This document shows, piece after piece, positions 20,739-30,383 of a stretch of 64,000 bases of DNA. The DNA comes from Pseudomonas sp. P7548 (lineage in GTDB: Bacteria; Pseudomonadota; Gammaproteobacteria; Pseudomonadales; Pseudomonadaceae), in the NCBI RefSeq assembly GCF_013386585.1, contig NZ_JACARO010000036.1, positions 1 to 64,000 on the forward strand. Direction: 5' to 3'. The number at the start of each line of letters is the position of its first letter. The first letter of the stretch is position 1. Position numbers and translations under genes: made by a program. Below the pieces are notes generated by a model. It saw only the letters and a program-made list of their open reading frames with translations. It was not told the DNA's origin and ran no database searches.

Positions 20739-20939
20739 ATGAGCCTGAAATGGGTTGATGTACAAGAAATCGCCATTCTGTTGGCGGATGGTCATCCGGA
20801 CCTGGACCCTTATTCGCTGAACTTTGTTGCTTTGCGTGACATGGTCATGGCATTGCCAGGGTTCGAAGATGAGCGTGATCGCGGCGGTGAGAAGGTCCTG
20901 GAAGCTATTCAGACTGCCTGGAAAGAAGAACAGGACTGA
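20739..20939 (+). CDS. iscX: Fe-S assembly protein IscX
   Basis: A small acidic protein of 66 residues that binds IscS and iron and adjusts the rate of cluster assembly. The sequence MSLKWVDVQEIAILLADGHP, DLDPYSLNFVALRDMV and the closing AIQTAWKEEQD are characteristic. The ATG at 20739 follows CAAGGAAA. It ends the isc operon; a hairpin with a T-rich tail begins 32 bases downstream. Confidence 0.95.
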   Translation: MSLKWVDVQEIAILLADGHPDLDPYSLNFVALRDMVMALPGFEDERDRGGEKVLEAIQTAWKEEQD

Positions 20940-20955
20940 CGCCTCCTTTACGCAG

Positions 20956-20985
20956 TTAGGCAATACCCAATAACCCGCGTATAAT
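20956..20985 (+). promoter_or_regulatory. Possible ndk promoter inside the terminator
   Basis: A consensus -10 TATAAT (20980-20985) lies about 45 bases before the ndk ATG, with TTAGGC 18 bases upstream as a weak -35. The -10 falls in the loop of the isc terminator hairpin. Confidence 0.45.
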
Positions 20986-21003
20986 TCGCGGGTTTAATTT
21001 TTC
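20972..21003 (+). terminator. Intrinsic terminator of the isc operon
   Basis: AACCCGCG/CGCGGGTT forms an 8-bp stem with the loop TATAATT, followed by TAATTTTT. The loop itself contains TATAAT, which may double as the ndk -10. Confidence 0.8.
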
Positions 21004-21030
21004 GTAAATTACCGTTTCTGGAGTTACACC

Positions 21031-21456
21031 ATGGCTGTTCAACGTACTTTCTCCATCATCAAGCCTGACGCTGTTGCAAAAAACGTCATCGGCGAGATCA
21101 CCACTCGTTTCGAAAAAGCCGGCCTGAAGGTTGTAGCTTCGAAACTCAAGCAACTGTCCAAAGCTGAAGCTGAAGGCTTCTACGCTGAGCACAGCGCTCG
21201 TGGTTTCTTCGGCGACCTGGTTGCCTTCATGATCTCCGGTCCTGTTGTTGTTCAGGTTCTGGAAGGCGAAAACGCTATCGCTCTGAACCGTGAGCTGATG
21301 GGCGCTACCAACCCTAAAGAAGCGGCTGCCGGCACCATCCGTGCTGACTTCGCCGAGTCCATCGACGCCAACGCTGTTCACGGTTCGGACTCCGAAGCCG
21401 CTGCTGCCCGCGAAATCGCTTACTTTTTCGCTGCTACTGAAGTAACCGCTCGCTAA
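21031..21456 (+). CDS. ndk: Nucleoside diphosphate kinase Ndk
   Basis: Transfers the terminal phosphate between nucleoside triphosphates and diphosphates and so balances NTP and dNTP pools. It has 141 residues. The phosphorylated histidine is His117 in [20 protein letters not shown]; the N-terminal [15 protein letters not shown] is the family signature. A TGGAG site precedes the ATG. It has its own promoter region after the isc terminator and lies 29 bases before rlmN. Confidence 0.98.
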   Translation: MAVQRTFSIIKPDAVAKNVIGEITTRFEKAGLKVVASKLKQLSKAEAEGFYAEHSARGFFGDLVAFMISGPVVVQVLEGENAIALNRELMGATNPKEAAAGTIRADFAESIDANAVHGSDSEAAAAREIAYFFAATEVTAR

Positions 21457-21485
21457 GCATCGGCTTAAAGAGTGAGGGTGAATCC

Positions 21486-22634
21486 ATGACTACATCGACT
21501 GTTAAAACCAACCTGCTGGGTCTGACTCAGCCGGAAATGGAGAAATTCTTCGACTCAATCGGGGAGAAGCGTTTCCGTGCCGGTCAGGTAATGAAGTGGA
21601 TTCACCACTTTGGCGTCGACGATTTCGACGCCATGACGAACGTCAGCAAGGCCCTGCGCGACAAGCTCAAGGCCATTGCCGAGGTCCGTGGTCCCGAAGT
21701 GGTCAGCGAGGACATCTCCAGCGACGGCACCCGTAAGTGGGTGGTGCGCGTGGCGTCCGGCAGCTGCGTCGAGACCGTCTACATTCCCCAGGGCAAGCGC
21801 GGCACTTTGTGCGTTTCGTCCCAGGCAGGCTGTGCCCTGGACTGCAGTTTCTGCTCCACCGGCAAGCAAGGCTTCAACAGCAACCTCACCGCCGCCGAAG
21901 TCATCGGCCAAGTGTGGATTGCCAACAAATCCTTTGGCAGCGTCCCGGCGACCGTCGACCGTGCCATCACCAACGTGGTGATGATGGGCATGGGTGAGCC
22001 GCTGCTGAACTTCGACAACGTCATTTCGGCCATGCACCTGATGATGGACGACCTGGGCTACGGCATCTCCAAGCGCCGCGTGACCCTGTCGACCTCCGGC
22101 GTGGTACCGATGATTGATGAGCTGGCCAAGCACATCGACGTCTCCCTGGCGCTGTCGCTGCACGCACCCAATGACGCATTGCGTAACCAATTGGTGCCGA
22201 TCAACAAGAAGTATCCGCTTAAGATGCTGCTCGAATCTTGCCAGCGCTACATGGCGACCTTGGGCGAAAAGCGTGTGTTGACCATTGAGTACACCCTGCT
22301 CAAGGACATCAACGACAAGGTCGAGCACGCGATCGAGATGATCGAGTTGCTCAAGGATACCCCGTGCAAGATCAACCTGATTCCGTTTAACCCGTTTCCC
22401 CATTCTGGCTACGAGCGGCCGAGCAACAACGCCATCCGCCGTTTCCAGGATCAACTGCACCAGGCTGGCTACAACGTCACCGTCCGCACCACCCGTGGTG
22501 AAGACATCGACGCCGCCTGTGGCCAATTGGTAGGGCAGGTGATGGACCGCACCCGCCGCAGCGAACGTTATATCGCCGGACGCGAACAGAACGCCGCCGA
22601 CGATTTGCCGCTGATCGCTGTGAATCGAATCTGA
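21486..22634 (+). CDS. rlmN: Dual-specificity rRNA/tRNA adenine-C2 methyltransferase RlmN
   Basis: A radical-SAM enzyme that methylates C2 of A2503 in 23S rRNA and A37 in several tRNAs. It has 382 residues. The radical-SAM CxxxCxxC motif is Cys116, Cys120 and Cys123 ([12 protein letters not shown]). [14 protein letters not shown] and the C-terminal [11 protein letters not shown], which holds the methyl-carrying cysteine, are also present. It opens the conserved run rlmN-pilF-rodZ-ispG-hisS-yfgM-bamB-der, with only 12 bases to pilF. Confidence 0.97.
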   Translation: MTTSTVKTNLLGLTQPEMEKFFDSIGEKRFRAGQVMKWIHHFGVDDFDAMTNVSKALRDKLKAIAEVRGPEVVSEDISSDGTRKWVVRVASGSCVETVYIPQGKRGTLCVSSQAGCALDCSFCSTGKQGFNSNLTAAEVIGQVWIANKSFGSVPATVDRAITNVVMMGMGEPLLNFDNVISAMHLMMDDLGYGISKRRVTLSTSGVVPMIDELAKHIDVSLALSLHAPNDALRNQLVPINKKYPLKMLLESCQRYMATLGEKRVLTIEYTLLKDINDKVEHAIEMIELLKDTPCKINLIPFNPFPHSGYERPSNNAIRRFQDQLHQAGYNVTVRTTRGEDIDAACGQLVGQVMDRTRRSERYIAGREQNAADDLPLIAVNRI

Positions 22635-22646
22635 GAGAGGATCTCT

Positions 22647-23405
22647 ATGCCCTTGCGCCTTGCGCTGCTTTTGCTTGTTACCGGTCTTGCGGCCGGTTGT
22701 GTTTCATCGGGCCATGACAGCCCTTTGCAAACCGGTAAAGGCCGTGACGAGGCGCGAGTTGCCTATGTGCAACTGGGTTTGGGTTACCTGCAGCAAGGCA
22801 TGAGCGAACAGGCCAAGGTGCCGTTGAAGAAGGCTCTTGAGCTCGACAGCGACGATGCCGACGCCAATGCGGCCCTGGCCCTGGTGTTCCAGGCCCAGGC
22901 CGAGCCTGAATTGGCCGATCAGTATTTCCAGAAGGCCTTGGCCACCCGTCCCGCCGATGCGCGGCTGCTGAACAACTACGGCAGCTTCCTCTTCGCGCAC
23001 AAGCGGTATGACCAGGCCGCCCGTTATTTCCAGCAAGCCGCTGCCGATACCCTCTATCCTGAGCGTTCGCGGGTGTTCGAGAACCTTGGGGTGACCTCGA
23101 TGCGCCTCGGCCAGCGCGACAGCGCCCGTCAGCATCTGGAAAAAGCCCTGCACTTGAACAGTCGCCAGCCACGTGCGTTGCTCGAAATGGCTGAGATGTC
23201 TTACGAAGACAGGCATTATGTGCCGGCACGTGACTATTACGAGCGTTTTAGCCTGCTCAGCGGGCAAAATGCACGTAGTCTATTGCTCGGTGTGCGCCTG
23301 GCGACGGTTCATGAAGAACGCGACACGGCCGCACGTTTTGGCCAGCAACTCGAACGACTCTATCCCGGTACGCCGGAATATCAGCAATACCTGTCGGAGC
23401 AATGA
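22647..23405 (+). CDS. pilF: Type IV pilus biogenesis lipoprotein PilF/PilW
   Basis: An outer-membrane lipoprotein pilotin that helps assemble the PilQ secretin for type IV pili. It has 252 residues. The signal peptide ends at the lipobox LAAGC (Cys18). Several tetratricopeptide repeats follow (ARVAYVQLGLGYLQQGMSEQ, ADANAALALVFQAQAEPELAD, ARLLNNYGSFLFAHKRYDQA, SRVFENLGVTSMRLGQRDSA). The name is pilF in P. aeruginosa and pilW elsewhere. Its stop overlaps the rodZ start. Confidence 0.92.
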   Translation: MPLRLALLLLVTGLAAGCVSSGHDSPLQTGKGRDEARVAYVQLGLGYLQQGMSEQAKVPLKKALELDSDDADANAALALVFQAQAEPELADQYFQKALATRPADARLLNNYGSFLFAHKRYDQAARYFQQAAADTLYPERSRVFENLGVTSMRLGQRDSARQHLEKALHLNSRQPRALLEMAEMSYEDRHYVPARDYYERFSLLSGQNARSLLLGVRLATVHEERDTAARFGQQLERLYPGTPEYQQYLSEQ

Positions 23406-24412
23406 TGAAAGCGGCGCACCCGGAAGTTGTAGCAGCTAATCGCGTAAACCCAGGCGAGACCTTGCGTCAGGCCCGCGAAAGCAATGGCTGGTCGCTGGCA
23501 GAAGTGGCCCTCAAGCTCAATTTGACCAGTACATCCCTGGCCAACCTGGAAGCCGGCGCGTTCGACAAGCTGCCTGGGCATACCTTTGCCCGCGGCTATA
23601 TCCGCGCCTACGCCAAGTTGCTGGGCATTGACCAGGCCGTTCTGGTCCAAGAATTCGACCAGTTCACCGGTACGGACTCTCAGGGCAGCAATGTGCATGG
23701 CCTGGGCCGTATCGAAGAGCCGGTGCGGGTTTCCCACACTATTTTGCGCATCGTCAGCCTGTTGTTGCTGATCGCCGTGATCGGCGGCGGCTTCGTCTGG
23801 TGGCAAGACCAGACGTCCCAGCGCAACAAGGACCTGACCAGCAACGCCATGGAGCACGTCGAAGTCGAAAGCGCCGACGGCACCACCCAGATTCATCCGC
23901 TGGACGAGCCGGAAGACCAGGCCGTCGCCGAGAGCCAGGCTGCGCCTGAAGCACCTGCTGCCACCGAGCAGCCAGCGCCTGAAACCGCACCCGCCGCCAC
24001 CGCCGCCGTGCCCGCCCCGGCAACACCGGCTGCACCGGCCCATACCCCGGCGGCTCCCGTTGCCCAGGCCCATACGCCTGCCGCGCCGGTTCAAGCGCCA
24101 GCGACCCCTGCGCCAGCCACACCGGCTGCGCCAGCGATTTCACCACCCACCACCCCTGCATTGATCGCGGGCGACGGGCGTATCCAGATTACCTTCATCG
24201 CTGACTGCTGGACGCAAGTCACCGATGGCAATGGCAAAGTGCTGTTTAGCGGTCTGAAGCGTAAGGGAGATACTCTTGACCAGGGCGGCAAGCCTCCTTT
24301 GACGCTGCGTCTGGGCTTTGCCCGTGGCGCGCAAGTGGCCTACAACGGCCAGCCTGTGGACGTAGCGCCGTTCACCAGTGGCGAGACCGCTCGCCTGAAG
24401 TTGGGACAATAG
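23402..24412 (+). CDS. rodZ: Cytoskeleton protein RodZ-like (HTH plus membrane segment)
   Basis: A 336-residue bitopic membrane protein that ties the MreB cytoskeleton to the cell-wall machinery. The cytoplasmic helix-turn-helix domain spans about 15-85 ([40 protein letters not shown]). A membrane segment (114-134) follows, then a Pro/Ala-rich linker (about 180-255, repeated APA/TPA units) and a periplasmic DUF4115 domain at the C-terminus ([20 protein letters not shown]). The start overlaps pilF (ATGA); an ATG one codon later is equally possible. ispG follows 2 bases after the stop. Confidence 0.9.
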   Translation: MMKAAHPEVVAANRVNPGETLRQARESNGWSLAEVALKLNLTSTSLANLEAGAFDKLPGHTFARGYIRAYAKLLGIDQAVLVQEFDQFTGTDSQGSNVHGLGRIEEPVRVSHTILRIVSLLLLIAVIGGGFVWWQDQTSQRNKDLTSNAMEHVEVESADGTTQIHPLDEPEDQAVAESQAAPEAPAATEQPAPETAPAATAAVPAPATPAAPAHTPAAPVAQAHTPAAPVQAPATPAPATPAAPAISPPTTPALIAGDGRIQITFIADCWTQVTDGNGKVLFSGLKRKGDTLDQGGKPPLTLRLGFARGAQVAYNGQPVDVAPFTSGETARLKLGQ

Positions 24413-24414
24413 TC

Positions 24415-25524
24415 ATGCACGGCGAATCTCCAATCAAACGTCGCGTATCGCGCAAGATCTGGGTCGGCTCGGTGCCGGTGGGTGGCGACGCCCCCATCGC
24501 GGTACAGAGCATGACCAACAGCGACACCAATGATGTGGCTGCCACCGTTGCCCAGATCAACCGTCTGGAAGCGGCTGGCGTGGACATCGTGCGCGTCTCC
24601 GTGCCGGACATGGACGCTGCCGAAGCCTTTGGTCGCATCAAGCAACTGGTCAAGGTGCCACTGGTTGCCGACATCCACTTCGACTACAAGATCGCGTTGC
24701 GTGTAGCCGAACTGGGCGTTGATTGCCTGCGGATCAACCCGGGCAACATCGGTCGTGAAGACCGCGTGCGTGCCGTGGTGGACGCCGCCCGTGATCGCGG
24801 GATTCCGATTCGCATCGGCGTGAACGCCGGTTCCCTGGAAAAAGACCTGCAGAAAAAATACGGTGAGCCGACACCGGCTGCGCTGGTTGAATCGGCGTTG
24901 CGCCACGTCGAGCACCTTGAACGCCTGAATTTCCAGGACTTCAAGGTCAGCGTAAAGGCCTCCGACGTGTTCATGGCGGTGGAAGCCTACCGCCTGCTGG
25001 CCAAGGAAATCGTGCAGCCCCTGCACCTGGGTATCACTGAAGCAGGCGGTTTGCGCTCAGGCACAGTGAAATCTGCGGTGGGTCTCGGTATGCTGCTCGC
25101 CGAAGGGATTGGCGATACCATCCGCATCTCCCTGGCGGCAGACCCGGTAGAGGAAGTGAAAGTCGGTTACGACATTCTCAAGTCCCTGCATTTGCGTTCC
25201 CGTGGCATCAACTTCATTGCCTGCCCGAGCTGCTCGCGGCAGAACTTCGACGTGGTGAAAACCATGAACGAACTGGAAGGGCGCCTCGAGGACCTGCTGG
25301 TGCCGCTGGATGTTGCGGTCATCGGGTGCGTGGTCAACGGCCCGGGTGAAGCCAAAGAGGCACACATCGGGTTGACCGGCGGTACGCCGAACCTGATCTA
25401 CATCGACGGCAAGCCGTCGCAGAAGCTAACGAATGACAATCTGGTGGATGAGCTCGAAAGACTGATCCGCGAGAAAGCGGCCGAGAAGGTCGCGGCTGAC
25501 GCAGCGCTGATCGCGCGCGGCTGA
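24415..25524 (+). CDS. ispG: 4-hydroxy-3-methylbut-2-en-1-yl diphosphate synthase IspG
   Basis: A [4Fe-4S] enzyme of the MEP isoprenoid pathway, converting MEcPP to HMBPP. It has 369 residues. Cluster ligands are Cys270, Cys273 (ACPSCSRQ) and Cys305 ([10 protein letters not shown]), with Glu312 as the fourth ligand known for the family. The TIM-barrel N-terminal part has [19 protein letters not shown] and [13 protein letters not shown]. It depends on the ISC machinery encoded a few kilobases upstream. Confidence 0.97.
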   Translation: MHGESPIKRRVSRKIWVGSVPVGGDAPIAVQSMTNSDTNDVAATVAQINRLEAAGVDIVRVSVPDMDAAEAFGRIKQLVKVPLVADIHFDYKIALRVAELGVDCLRINPGNIGREDRVRAVVDAARDRGIPIRIGVNAGSLEKDLQKKYGEPTPAALVESALRHVEHLERLNFQDFKVSVKASDVFMAVEAYRLLAKEIVQPLHLGITEAGGLRSGTVKSAVGLGMLLAEGIGDTIRISLAADPVEEVKVGYDILKSLHLRSRGINFIACPSCSRQNFDVVKTMNELEGRLEDLLVPLDVAVIGCVVNGPGEAKEAHIGLTGGTPNLIYIDGKPSQKLTNDNLVDELERLIREKAAEKVAADAALIARG

Positions 25525-25547
25525 TTGAACGAATTTAAGGATTTGAT

Positions 25548-26837
25548 GTGAGCAAGTCTCTGCAAGCCATTCGTGGCATGAACGACATCCTGCCGGAGCA
25601 GACGCCGCTGTGGCGTTACTTCGAAGGCACCGTCGCGCGCCTGCTGGATAACTACGGTTACAAGCAGATCCGCATGCCGATCGTGGAATTCACCGAGCTG
25701 TTCAAGCGCTCCATCGGTGAAGTGACCGACATCGTCGAAAAAGAGATGTACACCTTTGAAGACCGCAACGGCGACTCCCTGACCCTGCGTCCGGAAGGCA
25801 CCGCGGCGTGTGTGCGTGCTGTGCTTGAGCATGGCCTCACCGGTGCTGGCCAGCCGCAGAAACTGTGGTACATCGGCCCGATGTTCCGTCACGAACGTCC
25901 ACAGAAAGGCCGTTATCGCCAGTTTCACCAGATCGGCCTGGAAGTGTTCAACATCGAAGGCCCGGACATCGATGCCGAGCTGATCGTGCTGACCTGGCGC
26001 CTGTGGGGCCTGTTGGGCATCCGTGACGCGGTCAAGCTTGAACTCAACAGCCTGGGCACCAGTGAATCCCGTGGCCGCTATAAAGTAGCCTTGGTCGAGT
26101 ACCTGTCGGCCCACCTGGACAAACTGGACGAAGACAGCCAGCGCCGTCTGAAAACCAACCCGTTGCGCGTGCTGGATACCAAGAACGCTGACACCCAGGC
26201 TGTGCTGGTCAATGCGCCGAAAATGGCCGATTACCTGGACGACGAGTCCCGTATCCACTTCGAGGGCCTCAAGGCTCGTTTGGAGGCGGCCGGTATTCCG
26301 TTCGTGATCAACACCAAGCTGGTGCGTGGCCTCGACTACTACAGCAAGACCGTATTCGAGTGGGTCACCGACAAACTCGGCGCCCAGGGCACCGTATGTG
26401 CCGGTGGTCGTTACGACGGCCTGGTCGAGCAGATGGGCGGCAAGCCGACCACAGGCGTTGGCTTCGCCATGGGTATCGAGCGGCTGATCCTGCTGCTGGA
26501 AACCCTGGAGAAGGTCCCGGAAGAGATCTCCCGTCAGGTGGACGTGTACCTGTGCGCCTTTGGCGAGGCCGCCGAACTGGCAGCCCTGGCCTTGAGCGAA
26601 AAAGTGCGCGACCAGTTGCCGAACCTGCGCCTGCAGATCAATGCCGGCGCCGGCAGCTTCAAGAGCCAGTTTAAGAAGGCCGACAAGAGCGGTGCGCTGT
26701 ATGCGCTGATCCTGGGCGATGACGAACTGGCCCAGCAAGTGATAGGTTTCAAACCCCTGCGTGGCCAGGGCGAGCAACAGAACATTGCCTTTGATGCGCT
26801 CGCCGCGCACTTGGCCACCTGCGTCGTGCAGGGTTGA
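25548..26837 (+). CDS. hisS: Histidyl-tRNA synthetase
   Basis: A class II aminoacyl-tRNA synthetase of 429 residues. Motif 2 is seen in [17 protein letters not shown] to [21 protein letters not shown]. The histidine-specific [16 protein letters not shown] motif and motif 3 ([16 protein letters not shown]) follow, with an anticodon-binding domain from about residue 330. The start is GTG, because the overlapping ATG at 25546 reads straight into TGA; a TTTAAGGATTTG site precedes it. It lies 23 bases after ispG. Confidence 0.97.
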   Translation: MSKSLQAIRGMNDILPEQTPLWRYFEGTVARLLDNYGYKQIRMPIVEFTELFKRSIGEVTDIVEKEMYTFEDRNGDSLTLRPEGTAACVRAVLEHGLTGAGQPQKLWYIGPMFRHERPQKGRYRQFHQIGLEVFNIEGPDIDAELIVLTWRLWGLLGIRDAVKLELNSLGTSESRGRYKVALVEYLSAHLDKLDEDSQRRLKTNPLRVLDTKNADTQAVLVNAPKMADYLDDESRIHFEGLKARLEAAGIPFVINTKLVRGLDYYSKTVFEWVTDKLGAQGTVCAGGRYDGLVEQMGGKPTTGVGFAMGIERLILLLETLEKVPEEISRQVDVYLCAFGEAAELAALALSEKVRDQLPNLRLQINAGAGSFKSQFKKADKSGALYALILGDDELAQQVIGFKPLRGQGEQQNIAFDALAAHLATCVVQG

Positions 26838-26878
26838 AGCTGTCGAACAGCCGAATTTAGCGATTAAGGAGTATTGGG

Positions 26879-27520
26879 GTGTCGAGTACTGATGATGAGC
26901 AACTGGCCGAGCTGAAGGACTGGTGGCAGCGTAACGGCAAGCCCCTGGTGACTGGCGGCCTGCTGGCTTTAGTGGTGGTGTTCGGCTGGCAAGCCTGGCA
27001 CAAGTATCAGGCCAACCAGTCCCAAGGCGCCTCGATCCTCTATCAGCAATTGCTGGAAACCACGCTGACGCCGGACGGCAAGCCTGATCCTGCGCAGGTG
27101 GCGGACCTGGCCGGCAAGCTGAAAAGCGAATTCGGCGGTAGCACCTACGCCCAATACGGCAGCCTGTTCGTCGCGAAGGTCGCGGTCGACACCGGCAAGC
27201 TGGATGACGCTGCGGCTGAGCTGAAGGCCATCGCCGACAAGCCGACCAACCCGACCCTGGGTGAAATCGCACGTCAGCGCCTGGCTCAGGTATTGGCAGC
27301 ACAGAACAAGGCTGACGAAGCACTCAAACTGCTCGACGGCGATGCTGACAAGGCATTTGTAGCCACTCGTGAAGAGCTCAAGGGCGACCTGCTGGTCCAA
27401 CTGGGTCGTAACGACGAAGCCAATGCTGCGTACAAAAAAGCCAAGGCGGCGCTGTCTGATGAAGCGGCGGTCGGTGGCTTACAAATCAAGCTGGACGACT
27501 TGGCCAAAGGGGATGCGTGA
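26879..27520 (+). CDS. yfgM: YfgM-family periplasmic chaperone/TPR protein
   Basis: A 213-residue inner-membrane protein linked in E. coli to the SecYEG-PpiD periplasmic chaperone network. A short cytoplasmic N-terminus precedes a membrane segment (about 21-40, KPLVTGGLLALVVVFGWQAW). A periplasmic TPR-like domain follows (SILYQQLLETTLTPDG, GSLFVAKVAVDTGKLDDA, GEIARQRLAQVLAAQNKADE). The GTG start has AAGGAG upstream. The stop overlaps the bamB reading frame by 8 bases. Confidence 0.92.
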   Translation: MSSTDDEQLAELKDWWQRNGKPLVTGGLLALVVVFGWQAWHKYQANQSQGASILYQQLLETTLTPDGKPDPAQVADLAGKLKSEFGGSTYAQYGSLFVAKVAVDTGKLDDAAAELKAIADKPTNPTLGEIARQRLAQVLAAQNKADEALKLLDGDADKAFVATREELKGDLLVQLGRNDEANAAYKKAKAALSDEAAVGGLQIKLDDLAKGDA

Positions 27521-28664
27521 CGTGATCCGTTGGAAACATGCAGCATTGCTGGCTCTGGCCGTTTTGGCCGCGGGTTGCAGCAGCAACAGCAAAAAAGAAC
27601 TGCCTCCTGCCGAGCTGACCAGCTTCAAGGAAGAAGTGATCCTGCAAAAGCAGTGGAGCCGCTCGGTGGGTGATGGTCAGGGTGACCTCTACAACCTGCT
27701 GCAGCCCGCGATCGATGGCGACAACATTGTCGCCACTGACTCCACTGGCGTGATCATCTCCATGGATCGCATGAACGGCGACGTGAAGTGGAAAAAAGAC
27801 CTCGAACTGCCGGTTTCCGGTGGTGTGGGCGTCGGCTACGGCCTGGTGCTGGTGGGCACGCTCAAGGGTGATGTGATTGCCCTGGACTCCAGCAGCGGTG
27901 AAGAAAAATGGCGCGCTCGCGTGACCAGCGAAGTACTGGCTGCACCGGCTACGAACGGCGACGTCGTGGTGGTGCAAACCCAGGATGACCGCGTGATCGG
28001 CCTGGATGCCGCTACCGGCAACCAGCGCTGGTTGTACGACAGCACCCCTGCGGTCCTGACGTTGCGCGGCACCAGTGGTCCGATTGTGACCAATAATCTG
28101 GCCGTTGCAGGCCTGTCGACCGGTAAAGTGGTCGCCCTGGATACCCAGAACGGCGTGCCGGCCTGGGAAACCCGCGTGGCAATCCCTCAAGGTCGTTCCG
28201 AACTGGACCGCGTAGTGGACATCGACGGCGGCCTGCTGCTGTCGGGTGAAACCATCTACGTCGCGACCTACCAAGGCCGCGTGGCTGCGCTGGACCTGCA
28301 GAGCGGCCGCATTAACTGGCAGCGTGATGCTTCCAGCTATGCCGGTGTCGCCCAAGGGTTTGGCAGCGTCTATGTGAGCCTGGCGTCGGGCACCGTTGAA
28401 AGTGTCGACGAGCGTTCCACCACTGCGTTGTGGAGCAATGACTCCCTGGCTCGCCGTCAACTGTCGGCACCGGAAGTCTTCTCCAGCTACGTTGCCGTGG
28501 GCGACTTCGAAGGCTACCTGCACCTGCTGAGCCAGGTGGACGGTCGCTTTGTCGGTCGCGAGCGTATCGACAGCGACGGCCTGCGCGCTCGTCCGCTGGT
28601 CGTGGGTAACATGCTTTATGTGTTTGGCAACAGCGGCAAGCTGGAAGCGCTGACCATCAAGTAA
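27513..28664 (+). CDS. bamB: Outer-membrane assembly lipoprotein BamB
   Basis: A lipoprotein of the BAM complex that helps insert beta-barrel proteins into the outer membrane. It has 383 residues. The signal peptide ends at the lipobox LAAGC (Cys22). An eight-bladed PQQ-type beta-propeller follows, with repeats such as VIISMDRMNGDVKWKKDL, VIALDSSSGEEKWRARV, VIGLDAATGNQRWLYD and VAALDLQSGRINWQRDA. The ATG at 27513 overlaps the end of yfgM; the GTG at 27522 is an alternative start. A run of hairpins separates it from der. Confidence 0.95.
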   Translation: MRDVIRWKHAALLALAVLAAGCSSNSKKELPPAELTSFKEEVILQKQWSRSVGDGQGDLYNLLQPAIDGDNIVATDSTGVIISMDRMNGDVKWKKDLELPVSGGVGVGYGLVLVGTLKGDVIALDSSSGEEKWRARVTSEVLAAPATNGDVVVVQTQDDRVIGLDAATGNQRWLYDSTPAVLTLRGTSGPIVTNNLAVAGLSTGKVVALDTQNGVPAWETRVAIPQGRSELDRVVDIDGGLLLSGETIYVATYQGRVAALDLQSGRINWQRDASSYAGVAQGFGSVYVSLASGTVESVDERSTTALWSNDSLARRQLSAPEVFSSYVAVGDFEGYLHLLSQVDGRFVGRERIDSDGLRARPLVVGNMLYVFGNSGKLEALTIK

Positions 28665-28692
28665 GAACTATGCTTGGGGTAACACCCAGGCG

Positions 28693-28729
28693 GCCCCGCT
28701 TCGGCGGGGCATGCGGCATCTGACGATGC
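28693..28729 (+). other. Two hairpins downstream of bamB
   Basis: GCCCCGC-TTCG-GCGGGGC (28693-28710) is a very stable UUCG tetraloop hairpin. It is followed by GCATC-TGAC-GATGC (28716-28729). With the terminator-like stem at 28743 they make three consecutive structures in the bamB-der gap. Confidence 0.6.
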
Positions 28730-28742
28730 TGCCCCGAGCACC

Positions 28743-28773
28743 AGCCGCTGCCTTGCAGCGGCTTTTGTATTTT
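28743..28773 (+). terminator. Likely intrinsic terminator between bamB and der
   Basis: AGCCGCTGC/GCAGCGGCT forms a 9-bp stem with a 3-base loop, followed by TTTGTATTTT. It ends about 25 bases before the der start, so der is probably expressed partly from readthrough or from its own promoter. Confidence 0.6.
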
Positions 28774-28798
28774 CTGAAATAACGAAGTGGAGAGCCGC

Positions 28799-30268
28799 AT
28801 GGTTCCCGTAATCGCCCTGGTGGGCCGACCTAACGTCGGCAAGTCCACCTTGTTCAACCGCCTGACCAGGACTCGTGACGCCATCGTTGGCGACTTGTCC
28901 GGTTTGACCCGTGATCGCCAATACGGTGAGGCAAAGTGGCAAGGGCGCTCCTACATTATTGTCGACACCGGTGGTATCTCCGGTGACGAGCATGGCATGG
29001 ACGAAAAGATGGCCGAGCAGTCGCTGCTGGCCATTGAAGAAGCCGATGTCGTGTTGTTCCTGGTGGACGCCCGTGCGGGCTACACCGCTGCCGACCAGAT
29101 GATTGGCGAGCACCTGCGCAAGCGCAACAAGCGTTCCTACGTGGTCGCCAACAAGATCGACAACATCGATCCTGAACTGGCCCGCGCCGAATTCAGCCCG
29201 ATGGGCCTGGGTGATGCGATCCCGATCGCCGGTGCTCACGGTCGCGGCATTACGCAGATGCTGGAAATTGCCCTGAGCAGTTTCCCGAAGGATGACGTCG
29301 AGGAAGAAGAGGGCGAAGAAGAGATCGTTGCCGAAGGTGAGGAAGCCAAGCGCATTCCTGGCCCGAGCGAAAAAGACGGTATCAAGATCGCCATCATCGG
29401 CCGCCCCAACGTCGGCAAGTCCACGCTGGTCAACCGCATGCTCGGTGAAGACCGGGTTATCGTGTACGACCAACCTGGCACCACCCGCGACAGTATCTAC
29501 ATCCCGTTCGAGCGTAACGACGAGAAGTACACGCTGATCGACACCGCCGGTGTGCGCAAGCGCGGCAAGATCCACGAGGAAGTTGAAAAGTTCTCCGTGG
29601 TGAAAACCCTGCAAGCGATCAAAGACGCCAACGTGGTGATCTTTGTGATGGACGCCCGCGAAGGCGTGGTGGATCACGATCTCAACCTGCTGGGCTTTGC
29701 TCTTGAAGCCGGTCGGGCGCTGGTGATCGCGATCAACAAGTGGGACGGCATGACGCCAAGCGAGCGCGATTTCGTGAAGATCGAGCTGCAACGCCGGCTG
29801 TTCTTCGTCGAGTTCGCCGATATCCACTTCATTTCGGCCCTGCACGGCACCGGCGTGGGCAACCTCTACGCGTCCGTCCAGAACTCGTTCAAGTCCGCGG
29901 TCACCCGCTGGCCGACCAACCGCCTCACCCAGATCCTGGAAGACGCGGTGGGCGAGCACGCGCCGCCGATGGTCAACAACCGTCGGATCAAGCTGCGTTA
30001 CGCCCACTTGGGGGGTGCCAACCCGCCGATTATCGTGATCCACGGTAACCAGATCGAGAAGGTGCCAAAGTCCTACGTGCGTTACCTGGAAAACACCTAC
30101 CGTCGCGTCTTGAAGCTGGTCGGTACGCCGATCCGCATCGAGTTCAAAGGCGGTGACAACCCGTACGAAGGCAACAAGAACACGCTGACTGACCGCCAGG
30201 TGAACAAGAAGCGTCGATTGATGACTCACCATAAGAAGGCCGACAAGAAGCGCCGCGACAAGCGCTGA
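28799..30268 (+). CDS. der: Ribosome-assembly GTPase Der (EngA)
   Basis: An essential GTPase with two G domains in tandem, needed for 50S ribosomal subunit maturation. It has 489 residues. The P-loops are GRPNVGKST at 9-17 and again at 201-209. Other G motifs are VDTGG and ANKID in the first domain, and IDTAG and INKWD in the second. An acidic linker (about 166-183) separates the two, and a KH-like domain and basic tail ([18 protein letters not shown]) close the protein. The ATG at 28799 has AAGTGGAG upstream; the GTG 12 bases earlier is not used. Confidence 0.97.
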   Translation: MVPVIALVGRPNVGKSTLFNRLTRTRDAIVGDLSGLTRDRQYGEAKWQGRSYIIVDTGGISGDEHGMDEKMAEQSLLAIEEADVVLFLVDARAGYTAADQMIGEHLRKRNKRSYVVANKIDNIDPELARAEFSPMGLGDAIPIAGAHGRGITQMLEIALSSFPKDDVEEEEGEEEIVAEGEEAKRIPGPSEKDGIKIAIIGRPNVGKSTLVNRMLGEDRVIVYDQPGTTRDSIYIPFERNDEKYTLIDTAGVRKRGKIHEEVEKFSVVKTLQAIKDANVVIFVMDAREGVVDHDLNLLGFALEAGRALVIAINKWDGMTPSERDFVKIELQRRLFFVEFADIHFISALHGTGVGNLYASVQNSFKSAVTRWPTNRLTQILEDAVGEHAPPMVNNRRIKLRYAHLGGANPPIIVIHGNQIEKVPKSYVRYLENTYRRVLKLVGTPIRIEFKGGDNPYEGNKNTLTDRQVNKKRRLMTHHKKADKKRRDKR

Positions 30269-30285
30269 TTCCGACCTCGCAAAAA

Positions 30286-30308
30286 GGGCTCTTGATGAGC
30301 CCTTTTTT
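30286..30308 (+). terminator. Intrinsic terminator after der
   Basis: GGGCTC/GAGCCC with loop TTGAT is followed by six T, 17 bases after the der stop. It ends the rlmN-der cluster. Confidence 0.9.
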
Positions 30309-30383
30309 GTGCGCGAAGGTTTGTGCCTTGACCCCGTGCGGCCGGCAGCTTAAAACTTGGGGTTCACCTGCAGGGGCCTTTCG

